The notes: generated by a model not told the origin, from the letters alone. A DNA stretch of 64,000 bases from Lamellibrachia columna (GCA_963662155.1 OY759274.1:24089122-24153121); one strand, 5' to 3'; shown: positions 51,201-51,897, counted from the stretch's first letter. A program made the numbers and translations.

Positions 51201-51433
51201 AAAATTAAACTGCAATACATAGCATATAATACAAAAAACAAACATGTTTTACTTGAAAAAAATTACTTTACAATATTTACACTTAATAAAGAAAACAAAA
51301 GTGAAAACGAAAGTGAAAGTGCACTCACCTGAAGCATGGAAGAGCAGTGGCTCATGAGATCTAACATGTGTAGAATGTTCTCAGGATCCTGGATGATGAA
51401 GTTTGTCTCCAGCTCAAACTCACCCCCCACCAG
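6131..51433 (-). CDS. NBEA: Neurobeachin/LRBA ortholog, internal 37 exons (partial gene)
   Basis: Seen: 37 minus-strand exons with canonical AG/GT borders join in phase into 2095 codons without a stop. Known: neurobeachin and LRBA are large cytosolic BEACH scaffolds at trans-Golgi/endosomal membranes that act in secretory and receptor traffic; several family members bind PKA. Domain order in the joined product (approximate residues): armadillo-like start 1-143, concanavalin A-like domain 146-315, DUF4704/armadillo-like 335-850, variable linker 870-1085, conserved block 1085-1410, acidic linker 1410-1780, conserved DUF1088 region 1790-2000, start of PH-BEACH 2050-2095. Inferred: a single invertebrate co-ortholog of NBEA and LRBA, since conserved blocks resemble both and vertebrates duplicated the gene. 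About 95 N-terminal residues and the rest of PH, BEACH and WD40 lie outside. Introns are unusually rich in minisatellites, several made from the gene's own splice junctions. I did not detect an RII-binding helix with confidence. Confidence 0.97.
6268..7348. other. Intron 36, distal part, nothing recognised
   Basis: AT-rich intronic sequence without an exon, tandem array or transposon that I can identify. Confidence 0.5.
7349..7862. repeat. ~150 bp diverged tandem repeat, 4 copies
   Basis: Each unit holds GAATTCAACCCAATAAAACC (or a shortened form), then TTTTGCAGTCA and CCACAATTTG. Copies differ by indels, and the third lacks the first part. No open frame. Confidence 0.8.
8619..8765 (-). CDS. 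NBEA: NBEA window exon 36
   Basis: 147 nt, phase 1/1. Acceptor TTCCACCAG|GTGCCA, donor GCAG|GTATGT. Encodes a helical, Gln/Ser/Glu-rich segment ending [15 protein letters not shown]. This corresponds to the SLLQEKEID stretch just before the PH-BEACH domain. Confidence 0.92.
8766..9750. other. Intron 35, nothing recognised
   Basis: AT-rich, with no repeat array or exon identified. The small ORFs are not conserved. Confidence 0.5.
9751..9872 (-). CDS. NBEA: NBEA window exon 35 (DUF1088 region)
   Basis: 122 nt, phase 2 in and 1 out. Acceptor GATGACAG|GAAGCA, donor CACG|GTGGGT. Encodes [20 protein letters not shown], then [10 protein letters not shown], matching FWRLDYWEDDLRRRRRFVRN of the family. 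Confidence 0.96.
9985..10290 (+). repeat. Dispersed repeat, copy 1 (pairs with 55655-55895)
   Basis: Shares GAGATCAATACTTTGAAAAT and downstream blocks such as ACATTTATTTATTT and GTATCAT...GATTGAAGAAG with 55655-55895 in the same orientation. Family unknown. Confidence 0.6.
10373..10553 (+). mobile_element. SINE-like element, family A, copy 1 (truncated)
   Basis: Shares TTCTTATATAGC, then AAAGCGCTTTACA, CCCTGGCAG and GGAAGCATTCAGCCATGCTG with copies at 24434 and 27305. The part carrying the tRNA-like head is missing; the element stops where the donor array of exon 34 begins. Confidence 0.8.
10554..10692 (-). repeat. 25-bp splice-donor array of exon 34
   Basis: Five to six units. Minus-strand unit: AATGG|GTGAGTGGGGTGATT followed by TGTAG. 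Each unit contains the last five exon bases, a full GTGAGT donor and a TTTGTAG acceptor-like end. The first unit overlaps the real exon 34 donor. Confidence 0.93.
10686..10852 (-). CDS. NBEA: NBEA window exon 34 (DUF1088 region)
   Basis: 167 nt, phase 0 in and 2 out. Acceptor CCTCGTAG|TCGCTG, donor AATGG|GTGAGT. Encodes [20 protein letters not shown], then [11 protein letters not shown]. The last five exon bases and the donor are repeated every 25 bp for five to six units in intron 34, so the donor position is ambiguous; the one nearest the exon is given. Confidence 0.92.
10853..11497. other. Intron 33, nothing recognised
   Basis: AT-rich intronic sequence; no array, no transposon end, no exon. 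Confidence 0.5.
11498..11606 (-). CDS. NBEA: NBEA window exon 33 (DUF1088 region)
   Basis: 109 nt, phase 2 in and 0 out. Acceptor TTCACAG|ACTACT, donor GAG|GTGAGC. Encodes [20 protein letters not shown], then KHAEFE. The junction CAG|ACTACT recurs in about 10 intronic units (11607-11975). Confidence 0.96.
11600..11975 (-). repeat. ~34-bp splice-acceptor array of exon 33
   Basis: About 11 diverged units beginning at the real junction. In plus-strand terms each starts AGTAGTCTGACAAATAGG; on the minus strand it reads CCTATTTGTCAG|ACTACT, that is a pyrimidine-rich acceptor plus the first six exon bases. The real junction is TTCACAG|ACTACT. Confidence 0.85.
12037..12163 (-). CDS. NBEA: NBEA window exon 32 (DUF1088 region)
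   Basis: 127 nt, phase 1 in and 2 out. Acceptor TTGTCTAG|GTTTGG, donor CAG|GTCAGT. Encodes [20 protein letters not shown], then [14 protein letters not shown], practically identical to vertebrate neurobeachin. Confidence 0.97.
12640..14010 (+). repeat. Dispersed repeat C, copy split by a nested insertion
   Basis: 12640-12963 and 13932-14010 match, in order, 18570-18990: shared blocks include TTCTTTCGATGATTT before the break and TTCACGCACTACA plus CTAAATCA after it. The copy at 18570 lacks the middle and serves as an empty-site comparison. Confidence 0.75.
12964..13931. mobile_element. TTAA-flanked DNA element with ~110-bp terminal inverted repeats
   Basis: Both ends read AGTGAAACCAAAGGCAT going inwards and are flanked by TTAA. 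The inverted repeats extend about 110 bp, with matching AACTAACCATTTGCAA and ATATC.CGCAAGTGG blocks. Length is about 970 bp. The interior is CpG-rich. A plus ORF at 13321-13632 has [15 protein letters not shown], which resembles the end of a THAP DNA-binding domain. TTAA duplications are typical of piggyBac, but the tip sequence is not the usual one; superfamily uncertain. Confidence 0.78.
14203..15024 (-). CDS. NBEA: NBEA window exon 31 (acidic linker into DUF1088 region)
   Basis: 822 nt, phase 1/1, the largest exon here. Acceptor TTATTCAG|CGCCTA, donor GGCG|GTAAGC. The first ~190 codons are extremely rich in Glu, Lys, Asp and Thr. The last ~60 return to conserved family sequence: [20 protein letters not shown] and [11 protein letters not shown]. 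The charged linker has no clear counterpart of this composition in the vertebrate proteins I recall. Confidence 0.94.
15075..15240 (+). mobile_element. LINE 3' fragment (reverse transcriptase C-terminus), copy 1
   Basis: Reads [16 protein letters not shown] in one frame, the Arg-rich RPRLRWxDCVKxDL tail typical of the C-terminus of LINE-type ORFs. A G-rich run and an A-rich end follow. Strongly truncated. Confidence 0.65.
15685..16335. repeat. 18-bp minisatellite with a 314-bp higher-order period
   Basis: About 36 units of GATGAAGGCAGTGGGGAG (G/T variants). Rare variant pairs (GATGATGGCAGTGAGG at 15707 and 16021; GATGATGGCATG at 15869 and 16183) recur with a spacing of 314 bp, showing that a block of about 17 units was duplicated. 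Long ORFs on both strands here are repeat artefacts. Confidence 0.95.
16339..16612 (+). mobile_element. LINE 3' fragment (reverse transcriptase C-terminus), copy 2
   Basis: Contains [18 protein letters not shown], related to the fragment at 15075. It continues into a conserved-looking tail ending in GGGATTAAGGAGAAGAAGAA. The minisatellite lies exactly between the two LINE fragments. Confidence 0.65.
16629..16892 (-). CDS. NBEA: NBEA window exon 30 (Ser/Glu/Thr-rich linker)
   Basis: 264 nt, phase 1/1. Acceptor TATTTCAG|ATACAG, donor GAGG|GTCAGT. Encodes a low-complexity linker with repeated SETK/GETES-type motifs, likely disordered. Like exon 29 it is a multiple of three in phase 1/1, so it may be included or skipped without changing the frame. 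Confidence 0.8.
17275..17790. repeat. ~45-bp tandem repeat, about 11 copies
   Basis: Units of the type TAAGCTGGCACAACAGTAAT followed by GCATTCTACTTAAAATA. The four central copies are nearly identical and the outer copies decay, as expected for an array that expands in the middle. Confidence 0.9.
17945..18115 (+). repeat. Dispersed repeat D, copy 1 (pairs with 22300-22575)
   Basis: Shares GTGGAGTTGCGGACCAG and ACTCGCAA.AAA.GT.TAGCAA blocks with 22300-22575. Family unknown. Confidence 0.6.
18335..18480. repeat. Short AT-rich tandem repeat (TGTAATTATAAATGGTTAC)
   Basis: About six diverged units of 20-24 bp built on GTAATTATAAATGGTTACA. Confidence 0.7.
18570..18990 (+). repeat. Dispersed repeat C, uninterrupted copy
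   Basis: Aligns with 12640-12963 plus 13932-14010 and has no insertion at the corresponding point (18875-18890). Family unknown. Confidence 0.7.
19144..19308 (-). CDS. NBEA: NBEA window exon 29 (linker)
   Basis: 165 nt, phase 1/1. Acceptor CTGCCCAG|CTGGGA, donor GAAG|GTACTT. The peptide (for example [20 protein letters not shown]) is not conserved. The exon is assigned from open frame, matching phases on both sides, good splice sites and its position between conserved exons. It could be alternatively used. Confidence 0.78.
19309..19870. other. Intron 28, nothing recognised
   Basis: No tandem array, transposon end or exon identified. Confidence 0.5.
19871..20030 (-). CDS. NBEA: NBEA window exon 28
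   Basis: 160 nt, phase 0 in and 1 out. Acceptor GCCACCAG|GAGGAG, donor ACAG|GTAACG. Encodes [20 protein letters not shown], then KYRDILEP, a near-invariant hydrophobic segment, followed by the start of a variable Ser/Thr/Pro/Asp linker. Confidence 0.96.
20265..20425 (+). mobile_element. LINE 3' end, truncated copy of the 42.5-kb element
   Basis: Matches 43990-44150 (shared TCGATAAGCCAATGGCTT, then CTTGTCCACTTGCCAT), so it is a 5'-truncated copy of the same non-LTR family in the same orientation. Confidence 0.85.
20451..20558 (-). CDS. NBEA: NBEA window exon 27
   Basis: 108 nt, phase 0/0. Acceptor TCCCACAG|AACATT, donor GTG|GTCAGT. Encodes [20 protein letters not shown], then YRDV, matching [23 protein letters not shown] of vertebrates. 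Confidence 0.96.
20640..21030. repeat. ~28-30 bp diverged tandem repeat
   Basis: About 13 units of the type AAGTATTTATCATGATATCC followed by TTTCTAGCC. Degenerate, AT-rich, no exon sequence inside. Confidence 0.85.
21209..21366 (-). CDS. NBEA: NBEA window exon 26
   Basis: 158 nt, phase 1 in and 0 out. Acceptor TCTTTCAG|CATGCA, donor AAG|GTATGG. Encodes [12 protein letters not shown] (vertebrate [12 protein letters not shown]), then a Pro/Ser-rich stretch and [13 protein letters not shown]. Confidence 0.93.
21692..22015 (-). repeat. ~87-bp splice-donor array of exon 25
   Basis: Four units; the last is the real end of exon 25. Each holds about 46 bases of exon end, the CTTG|GTGAGC-type donor and about 40 bases of intron ending in a CCCTTCCCCTGTC block. 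One unit has lost about 25 bases. Donors in the copies are partly intact (GTGAGCA, GTGAGTA). Confidence 0.9.
21969..22149 (-). CDS. NBEA: NBEA window exon 25
   Basis: 181 nt, phase 0 in and 1 out. Acceptor CTTCACAG|GGGGAG, donor CTTG|GTGAGC. Encodes [20 protein letters not shown], then [16 protein letters not shown] and RQCLRL. Its last ~46 bases plus donor are the unit of a four-copy, ~87-bp array (21692-22015). Confidence 0.96.
22300..22575 (+). repeat. Dispersed repeat D, copy 2, internally repeated
   Basis: Contains two related blocks (around GAGTTGCGGACGAGCATACTT and GAGCTGCTGACCAGCATACAT) and matches 17945-18115. Confidence 0.55.
22619..22772 (-). CDS. NBEA: NBEA window exon 24
   Basis: 154 nt, phase 2 in and 0 out. 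Acceptor GATTACAG|GCACAC, donor ACT|GTAAGA. Encodes [16 protein letters not shown], then ISQLSDNL and [16 protein letters not shown], as in neurobeachin. Confidence 0.96.
22895..23105 (-). mobile_element. tRNA-derived SINE, family B, copy 1
   Basis: The minus strand has a B-box, GGTTCAAATCC, near 23060, preceded by a tRNA-like head. Body blocks GTCTTTCGGAAGAGAC and GGGGAAGTAAAAGATC recur at 29338, 29945 and 38345. It ends just before the donor of exon 23. Confidence 0.8.
23130..23439 (-). CDS. NBEA: NBEA window exon 23
   Basis: 310 nt, phase 1 in and 2 out. Acceptor TTTCTAG|ACGTGG, donor GAAGAC|GTAAGT. The first two thirds is a variable acidic linker. The end encodes [18 protein letters not shown], then [18 protein letters not shown], strongly conserved in all family members. 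Confidence 0.95.
23500..23800. repeat. AT-rich intron 22 with TTAC microsatellite at the exon 22 donor
   Basis: A short (TTAC)n tract from about 23760 runs into the donor of exon 22, so several GTAAGT/GTAAGG sites lie within 40 bases. The rest of the intron is AT-rich without other features. Confidence 0.7.
23801..24392 (-). CDS. NBEA: NBEA window exon 22 (variable linker)
   Basis: 592 nt, phase 0 in and 1 out. Acceptor ACTGTAG|GTGTCA, donor TTAG|GTAAGT. Starts [20 protein letters not shown] and reaches VSTISG, both family motifs. The remainder is a poorly conserved acidic, Ser/Thr/Gly-rich stretch, likely disordered. The donor lies in a short TTAC-type microsatellite, and a second GTAAGG donor 20 bases downstream would shift the frame. 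Confidence 0.94.
24434..25692 (+). mobile_element. SINE-like element, family A, copy 2, with a satellite expanded inside
   Basis: 24434-24640 and 25620-25692 are the two halves of one element, by comparison with the complete copy at 27305. Between them, where the complete copy has a single AGTGAACTGTGGCAACGTG motif, lie about 50 units of 20 bp. Confidence 0.88.
24632..25625. repeat. 20-bp minisatellite, about 50 copies
   Basis: Unit CAATGTGGAGTGAACTGAGG with a common variant AGAG in place of AGTG; the two variants are interspersed. Very homogeneous, hence probably recent and unstable. ORFs of up to 350 aa on the minus strand are artefacts of a 20-bp period that stays open in all frames. Confidence 0.98.
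25752..25944 (-). CDS. NBEA: NBEA window exon 21
   Basis: 193 nt, phase 2 in and 0 out. Acceptor GGTTACAG|GACGGT; the donor AAG|GTACCC is weak after +2. Encodes [27 protein letters not shown] and [16 protein letters not shown], a hallmark of the family. The first ~30 bases with their acceptor are duplicated once in intron 20. Confidence 0.97.
25914..26090 (-). repeat. Splice-acceptor duplication of exon 21
   Basis: On the minus strand the real junction CATGGTTACAG|GACGGTGCTC recurs at 25994-26030 as CATGGTTACAG|GATGGTGCTC, followed by ~30 bases of exon copy. Extra short copies of the CCATGGTTACAGGACGGTG block lie on both sides. Confidence 0.88.
26211..26334 (-). CDS. NBEA: NBEA window exon 20
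   Basis: 124 nt, phase 1 in and 2 out. Acceptor CCTGCAG|CTGTAC, donor CAG|GTCAGT. Encodes [14 protein letters not shown], then [13 protein letters not shown] and NRENRR, all conserved in neurobeachin/LRBA. Confidence 0.96.
26335..26871. other. Intron 19, nothing recognised
   Basis: Short intron without array or transposon that I can identify. Confidence 0.5.
26872..26953 (-). CDS. NBEA: NBEA window exon 19
   Basis: 82 nt, phase 0 in and 1 out. Acceptor TTTGTAG|CTGCTG, donor TCAT|GTAGGT. Encodes [12 protein letters not shown] and [11 protein letters not shown]. The phase-1 T joins CT of exon 20 to make the serine before VLKVVAGLI, which confirms the unusual T|GT donor. Confidence 0.93.
27171..27279 (-). 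CDS. NBEA: NBEA window exon 18
   Basis: 109 nt, phase 2 in and 0 out. Acceptor GCTGCAG|ACGCAA, donor GAG|GTATCT. Encodes [20 protein letters not shown], then TYNALFE, corresponding to SLFTLLGERLMLHTN...TYNTLYE in vertebrates. Confidence 0.96.
27305..27570 (+). mobile_element. SINE-like element, family A, copy 3 (most complete)
   Basis: Starts TTCTTATATAGC. Contains CAAAGCGCTTTACACTTCAC and GGAAGCATTAAGCCATG, then a block shared with family B (AAATTG.C.AAGCTTCGAAAT), then on the minus strand a tRNA-type B-box, GGTTCAAATCC. Transcription by polymerase III would run on the minus strand. Confidence 0.82.
27571..28776. other. Intron 17, remainder, nothing recognised
   Basis: No exon or array; AT-rich. 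Confidence 0.5.
28777..28869 (-). CDS. NBEA: NBEA window exon 17
   Basis: 93 nt, phase 2 in and 2 out. Acceptor TATTTTTAG|GACTG, donor CAA|GTAGGT. Encodes [20 protein letters not shown] followed by GFFLM, the family helix VYKLLA...IQALKVLG. Confidence 0.95.
29338..29448 (-). mobile_element. tRNA-derived SINE, family B, copy 2 (tail part)
   Basis: Matches the tail blocks of 22895-23105 (GATCTTTTACTTCCC-like, GGGACCAACGGCTTTTAG, TCTTCTGAAAGAC). Its head is cut off where a MITE begins. Confidence 0.75.
29449..29737. mobile_element. Foldback MITE, copy 1
   Basis: Ends GTATTCAACCTAACAAGCGTAC and its imperfect inverted complement. The interior is also palindromic (GTGACTAGTGTAGAACAACT against AGTTGTTCTACAATAGTCAC), so the whole ~290 bp can fold on itself. 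Further copies at 51898 and 60711. Confidence 0.88.
29750..30085. mobile_element. Two tRNA-like SINE heads in opposite orientation
   Basis: The minus strand at 29820-29905 has a tRNA-like head with GAGTTCCAATCCC (B-box). The plus strand at 29925-30085 has GGTTCAAATCC followed by the family B body in the orientation opposite to the other copies (TGTCTTTCGGGAGAGAC, GGGGAAGTAAAAGATC). Confidence 0.72.
30243..30340 (-). CDS. NBEA: NBEA window exon 16
   Basis: 98 nt, phase 0 in and 2 out. Acceptor GTTGCAG|GATGAC, donor CAG|GTAATG. Encodes [20 protein letters not shown], then FDSKRGVR, nearly identical to the vertebrate motif. Confidence 0.96.
30450..31830. repeat. 43-bp minisatellite, about 32 copies
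   Basis: Unit GGCACACTGCTACTGCTGCA followed by TGTTAGATGTGTTTATTTATAGT. Variants (GATATGG, GCTGTG, AGCGGC) recur in blocks, indicating multi-unit duplications. No exon sequence inside. A short (TA)n follows at about 31893. Confidence 0.97.
32118..32260 (-). CDS. NBEA: NBEA window exon 15 (DUF4704)
   Basis: 143 nt, phase 1 in and 0 out. Acceptor TGTTCCAG|ATGGGC, donor GAG|GTATGT. Encodes [20 protein letters not shown], then [16 protein letters not shown]. The first ~50 bases and the acceptor are repeated about 17 times immediately upstream in transcription (32261-33350), so several alternative acceptors exist. The boundary given is the one that matches the family without extra residues. Confidence 0.95.
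32210..33350 (-). repeat. 66-bp splice-acceptor array of exon 15, about 17 copies
   Basis: Each unit, on the minus strand, has CTTTGTGTTCCAG or CTTTGTGTTCTAG, then the first ~50 bases of exon 15 ([16 protein letters not shown]). The unit is exactly 22 codons, so every acceptor keeps the exon frame. Some units carry TAA instead of TAT (around 32475, 32739 and 33003) and would stop a read-through product. About four units next to the exon are fully open. Confidence 0.97.
33495..33665 (+). mobile_element. Possible Penelope-like element untranslated region fragment
   Basis: Contains TCTGAAGAAGACAAACAAAG, then GCTGTTGAAACGTTGAAAG, a pattern (TGAAGAAG...GAAACGTTG) seen in untranslated regions of Penelope-like retroelements. 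Short and without coding sequence, so tentative. Confidence 0.4.
33785..34258 (-). repeat. 53-bp splice-donor array of exon 14, about 9 copies
   Basis: Units in plus-strand terms: CTCAC|CTACACCCTTGG, then TCACCCAGTAATAGTACTTACC, CCACCCTACCCTGA. On the minus strand each has the last 12 bases of exon 14, a GTGAGT donor and a second GTAAGT site. The array runs into the real exon end at 34245. Confidence 0.94.
34245..34413 (-). CDS. NBEA: NBEA window exon 14 (DUF4704)
   Basis: 169 nt, phase 0 in and 1 out. Acceptor CCAACAG|GTACAG. The donor GTAG|GTGAGT was chosen because it joins exon 15 to give [14 protein letters not shown], the family motif. Encodes [20 protein letters not shown], then YYWSTNPLD. 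The last 12 exon bases and the donor form the unit of the 53-bp array in 33785-34258. Confidence 0.96.
34500..34672 (+). mobile_element. Penelope-like element fragment (endonuclease C-terminus)
   Basis: Reads [20 protein letters not shown], then [12 protein letters not shown], the conserved tail (KEAIxIrk..p.lNRD.G.y.Lp.iyd) seen after the GIY-YIG endonuclease domain of Penelope-like and related elements. Only about 55 codons remain. Confidence 0.7.
35514..35665. repeat. ~46-bp tandem repeat, 3 copies
   Basis: Units of ACCCTCCGATTTATGCATAAATCTC with diverged flanks, in otherwise featureless intron 13. Confidence 0.75.
35960..36018. repeat. 17-bp direct repeat, 3 copies
   Basis: Three perfect tandem copies of TTAAGTAAGGGATGATC. 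Each contains a GTAAGGG donor-like word, but on the strand opposite to the gene. Confidence 0.8.
36166..36318 (-). CDS. NBEA: NBEA window exon 13
   Basis: 153 nt, phase 0/0. Acceptor GCTACCAG|TCGTCA, donor GAC|GTAAGT. Encodes [20 protein letters not shown] and [19 protein letters not shown], matching the DUF4704 region. Confidence 0.97.
36582..36613. repeat. Perfect 32-bp palindrome beside exon 12
   Basis: ACATGACAGCCATCA, two-base centre, then the exact complement. It lies 44 bp from the donor of exon 12 and could form a hairpin in the transcript. Confidence 0.85.
36657..36765 (-). CDS. NBEA: NBEA window exon 12
   Basis: 109 nt, phase 2 in and 0 out. Acceptor GTTTCAG|CTCGAC; the donor AAG|GTTTGT is weaker than the gene's other donors. 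Encodes [15 protein letters not shown] and [13 protein letters not shown], as in the armadillo-like repeats of the family. Confidence 0.94.
36766..37740. other. Intron 11, distal part, nothing firm
   Basis: AT-rich. 37335-37480 shows weak resemblance to 62105-62260 (GGGAGTGAGTTCCACAGAAT against GGGGAGTTCATTCCAGAATT), perhaps an old dispersed repeat. Confidence 0.4.
37755..37830. repeat. (CCAG)n-type microsatellite
   Basis: Runs of AGCCAGCCAGCC alternating with AAAACCAGCCAA. Confidence 0.9.
38122..38204 (-). CDS. NBEA: NBEA window exon 11
   Basis: 83 nt, phase 0 in and 2 out. Acceptor TATTGCAG|GTGCTC, donor CTG|GTAAGT. Encodes [11 protein letters not shown] followed by a short variable segment. 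A 41-bp intronic duplication (38209-38285) sits directly beside the acceptor. Confidence 0.94.
38205..38290. repeat. 41-bp duplication abutting the exon 11 acceptor
   Basis: Two near-identical copies of TATATGAGACGACCCCTTGT with TCAGTGTCAATG following. The copies begin just beyond the acceptor AG and duplicate the pyrimidine-tract side of intron 10, but not the junction itself. Confidence 0.85.
38345..38518 (-). mobile_element. tRNA-derived SINE, family B, copy 3
   Basis: The minus-strand B-box GGTTCGAATCC at about 38498 is a perfect consensus. The body has the same GAAATTGTCCAAGTTTC and TCTTCCGAAAGACACGG blocks as copy 1 (plus-strand view). Confidence 0.87.
38756..38959 (-). CDS. NBEA: NBEA window exon 10
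   Basis: 204 nt, phase 0/0. Acceptor GTTCCAG|GTGTTG, donor CAG|GTGACT. Encodes [29 protein letters not shown] and HSIGGIQ, among the most conserved stretches of the region leading into DUF4704. Confidence 0.97.
39000..39585 (+). mobile_element. LINE 3' end with ATT tail
   Basis: Open frame ending [20 protein letters not shown], then [10 protein letters not shown] and a stop at 39273, which has the form of a non-LTR reverse transcriptase C-terminus (...WNSL...S...FK..LK..L). About 300 bp of AT-rich untranslated sequence follow, ending in a (TTA)n tail at about 39565. Different family from the 42.5-kb LINE. Confidence 0.72.
39780..39972. repeat. ~28-bp AT-rich tandem repeat, 6-7 copies
   Basis: Units of GTAGTAAGATATTAACTTAC followed by TTTGATAT. 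Confidence 0.9.
40124..40180 (-). CDS. NBEA: NBEA window exon 9 (19 codons)
   Basis: The shortest exon seen: 57 nt, phase 0/0. Acceptor GATTTCAG|AGTCAG, donor AAG|GTATGA. The peptide [19 protein letters not shown] corresponds to the FKFKSESDI segment of vertebrate neurobeachin. Length and phase would allow skipping without a frameshift. Confidence 0.9.
40181..40744. other. Intron 8, distal part, nothing recognised
   Basis: AT-rich with a short duplicated block near 40340 (ATCAGTGGGAATTGTTCTAGG type). No transposon identified. Confidence 0.5.
40745..40940 (-). repeat. ~58-bp splice-donor array of exon 8 with shortened exon copies
   Basis: Three copies plus the real exon end. Each has the GPGYK-coding bases and the donor (AAA|GTATGT in the real junction, AAG|GTATGT in one copy, AAA|GTATAT in another). 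The copies lack a ~30-base internal piece of the exon between CCTAGACTG and AAGGCCTCACTGA. Confidence 0.87.
40918..41064 (-). CDS. NBEA: NBEA window exon 8 (ConA-like domain)
   Basis: 147 nt, phase 0/0. Acceptor TCACCAG|GTGTTT, donor AAA|GTATGT. Encodes the end of the ConA-like domain with [15 protein letters not shown] and the terminal GPGYK. The 3' end of this exon plus its donor is repeated in intron 8 (40745-40917) as shortened copies. Confidence 0.96.
41518..42488. mobile_element. Non-autonomous Tc1/mariner-type (pogo/Tigger-like) element, 971 bp
   Basis: Flanked by TA on both sides. Ends CAGTCGAGCTTCGTTATAAC and, inverted, CAGTCGCGCCTCGTTATTAT. The interior is CpG-rich and has no transposase frame. 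The CAGTCG tip with GTTATAACG-type following sequence is typical of pogo/Tigger relatives. Confidence 0.82.
42505..42550. repeat. (TATGTTTG)n microsatellite
   Basis: Short run of GTATGTTTGTAT units between the pogo-like element and the LINE. Confidence 0.85.
42551..44190 (+). pseudogene. Defective non-LTR (CR1/Jockey-type) reverse transcriptase element
   Basis: 5'-truncated and degenerate. In order and in changing frames: [11 protein letters not shown] and [10 protein letters not shown] (pre-RT region); [24 protein letters not shown]; a stop; [56 protein letters not shown]; a stop after [20 protein letters not shown]. It then jumps to [20 protein letters not shown] and the C-terminal region to a stop near 44100. 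The stretch that should carry the FADD/YADD catalytic motif is deleted, and another deletion lies near 42735. The 3' end has short TTAAATCTTG repeats (44150-44190), as in CR1-type elements. It cannot encode an active enzyme. Confidence 0.93.
44538..44657 (-). CDS. NBEA: NBEA window exon 7 (ConA-like domain)
   Basis: 120 nt, phase 0/0. Acceptor TTCTCAG|TGGTAC, donor GAT|GTAAGT. Encodes [20 protein letters not shown] and then a YVDGQLVS motif, corresponding to central strands of the ConA-like fold. Confidence 0.96.
44665..44770. repeat. 41-bp duplication in intron 6
   Basis: Two copies of CATAATGCTCATCACATGCT followed by CGTACAAGTGGGGTAC.GTGA, close to the exon 7 acceptor but without exon bases. 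Confidence 0.85.
44790..44945 (-). mobile_element. SINE-like element, family A, copy 4 (partial, inverted)
   Basis: Reverse complement matches the CATTTATAC...CCATCACTGT...GCATCCAGCCATGCTGC core of family A copies. Confidence 0.65.
44985..45140. repeat. Imperfect CACC/ACACAC low-complexity repeat
   Basis: Units of ACACCACACATGCACC with variation. The short ORFs here are artefacts. Confidence 0.9.
45348..45474 (-). CDS. NBEA: NBEA window exon 6 (ConA-like domain)
   Basis: 127 nt, phase 2 in and 0 out. The acceptor is ATTTTAG|TTTCCAG; a CAG six bases further in would drop two conserved residues (F and Q before TSKGIGYYG), so the first AG was chosen. Donor AAG|GTAAAG. Contains [17 protein letters not shown], conserved in the family. 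Confidence 0.93.
45735..46150. repeat. 60-66 bp tandem repeat in intron 5, about 6 copies
   Basis: Units CTTGCGACATACCTACCGTT, GGTCTACTAGATGTAGACCT, ACTTTGAAGTGATAGAATTGG. On the gene strand each holds an ACG|GTAGGTATGT donor-like site, but no exon sequence is included. TAGATGTAGACCTAC is partly self-complementary. Confidence 0.93.
46217..46338 (-). CDS. NBEA: NBEA window exon 5 (start of ConA-like domain)
   Basis: 122 nt, phase 0 in and 2 out. Acceptor CTTACAG|GGAATT, donor CTG|GTGAGT. Encodes [20 protein letters not shown], the opening strands of the concanavalin A-like (laminin G-type) domain characteristic of neurobeachin and LRBA. Confidence 0.96.
46339..46747. other. Intron 4, nothing recognised
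   Basis: Short AT-rich intron, no repeat or transposon seen. Confidence 0.6.
46748..46843 (-). CDS. NBEA: NBEA window exon 4
   Basis: 96 nt, phase 0/0. Acceptor TTTAG|CCACAC, donor GCG|GTGAGT. Encodes [17 protein letters not shown] then FFSFPG, the family motif just before the concanavalin A-like domain. Its acceptor lies in a three-copy tandem repeat (46834-46935). Confidence 0.95.
46834..46935 (-). repeat. 34-bp splice-acceptor array of exon 4, 3 copies
   Basis: Minus strand: CATCTTGTTTAG|CCACACCATT in three near-identical tandem copies. The first is the real acceptor and the next two lie in intron 3. Ten exon bases are included in the unit. Confidence 0.92.
47511..47611 (-). CDS. NBEA: NBEA window exon 3
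   Basis: 101 nt, phase 1 in and 0 out. Acceptor TTTCAG|ACTTG, donor TGG|GTAAAT. Peptide core [19 protein letters not shown] is almost unchanged from vertebrate neurobeachin (armadillo-like helices before the concanavalin A-like domain). Confidence 0.96.
47645..47985. repeat. ~25-bp tandem repeat (TTTGATTTTCATAATCGATC)
   Basis: About 13 units with CGG/CAG spacers, near the exon 3 acceptor but without exon bases. The ATCGAT core is palindromic. Confidence 0.92.
48335..48718 (-). repeat. ~35-bp array derived from the exon 2 donor, decayed
   Basis: About 9-10 units of TGTCCCTGTTAGAATGTCATAAAAGTAGCTAAATA type (plus-strand view). The unit aligns with the real junction region 48685-48715 (TAGCTATATAATTAC|CTGCTAACATGTCAT). 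In the copies the donor GT has mostly become GGGACAT, so few could splice. Confidence 0.72.
48701..48827 (-). CDS. NBEA: NBEA window exon 2
   Basis: 127 nt, enters in phase 0 and leaves in phase 1. Acceptor TTCACCAG|GGTGAA, donor GCAG|GTAATT. Encodes [19 protein letters not shown] and continues through an ADDM motif, as in the armadillo-like N-terminal region of neurobeachin. Its donor side is the last unit of a decayed tandem array (48335-48718). Confidence 0.95.
48891..50651. mobile_element. hAT-like non-autonomous element, ~1.76 kb
   Basis: Ends CAGGGCTTAAAATT and, inverted, CAGGGCTTAAATTTG. CTTAA directly flanks both ends. Sub-terminal inverted blocks GGCCAATTGGCCA / TTGCCAATAGGGCCC. Interior: a G-rich minisatellite (49110-49332) and a CpG-rich part (50040-50600). 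No transposase recognised. Confidence 0.72.
49110..49332. repeat. 13-bp minisatellite GGAGCTGAGGGGG
   Basis: About 17 units with G4-G6 runs or GGGAGG variants, inside the hAT-like element. Confidence 0.95.
51329..51433 (-). CDS. NBEA: NBEA window exon 1 (35 codons)
   Basis: Acceptor TTTCAG|CTG and donor CAG|GTGAGT bound 105 nt, phase 0 at both ends. The peptide starts [16 protein letters not shown], which matches the family motif found near residue 97 of vertebrate neurobeachin. The preceding exon(s), carrying the start codon and about 95 residues, were not found up to 64000, so the upstream intron is either longer than 12.5 kb or hides a short exon I missed. Confidence 0.93.
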
Positions 51434-51897
51434 CTGAAACAGACATACAGGAACTGTTCAGTGACACTGTATTGTGACACATATTGAAGGTACAACAACT
51501 GATAATTTTAATCATAAAATTATACTATAATATAGCATAAACTATATATAATCTCGACTGCCCGAATGTGTTTTAATGAACCACAGTTTCTTTAATAAAT
51601 AGAGTGTTATCTGTCTATGAATATCAACTTTGCCGTTCACTACAATGGCAAACAGCTGTCGACAACTTCTAATTCCTGTGGACAAAGTTTACTGGGTTCA
51701 GGGGTTCGCAGGATCATGTGATCACAGTGATGCGCATATCATTAACACACATAAAAATTATATCTTTTCCACATGCAACGTAAACATGATATTCAGCCCA
51801 AAACATTCAAGTTACAGATAATGGGCAAATTATATTTTTTAAATATGGTTCATTAAACCAACATTTGGCCAGCCAAGATGTTAGAGTTGATATATTA
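51434..51897. other. Intron upstream of exon 1, nothing recognised
   Basis: No upstream neurobeachin exon or repeat identified here. Confidence 0.5.
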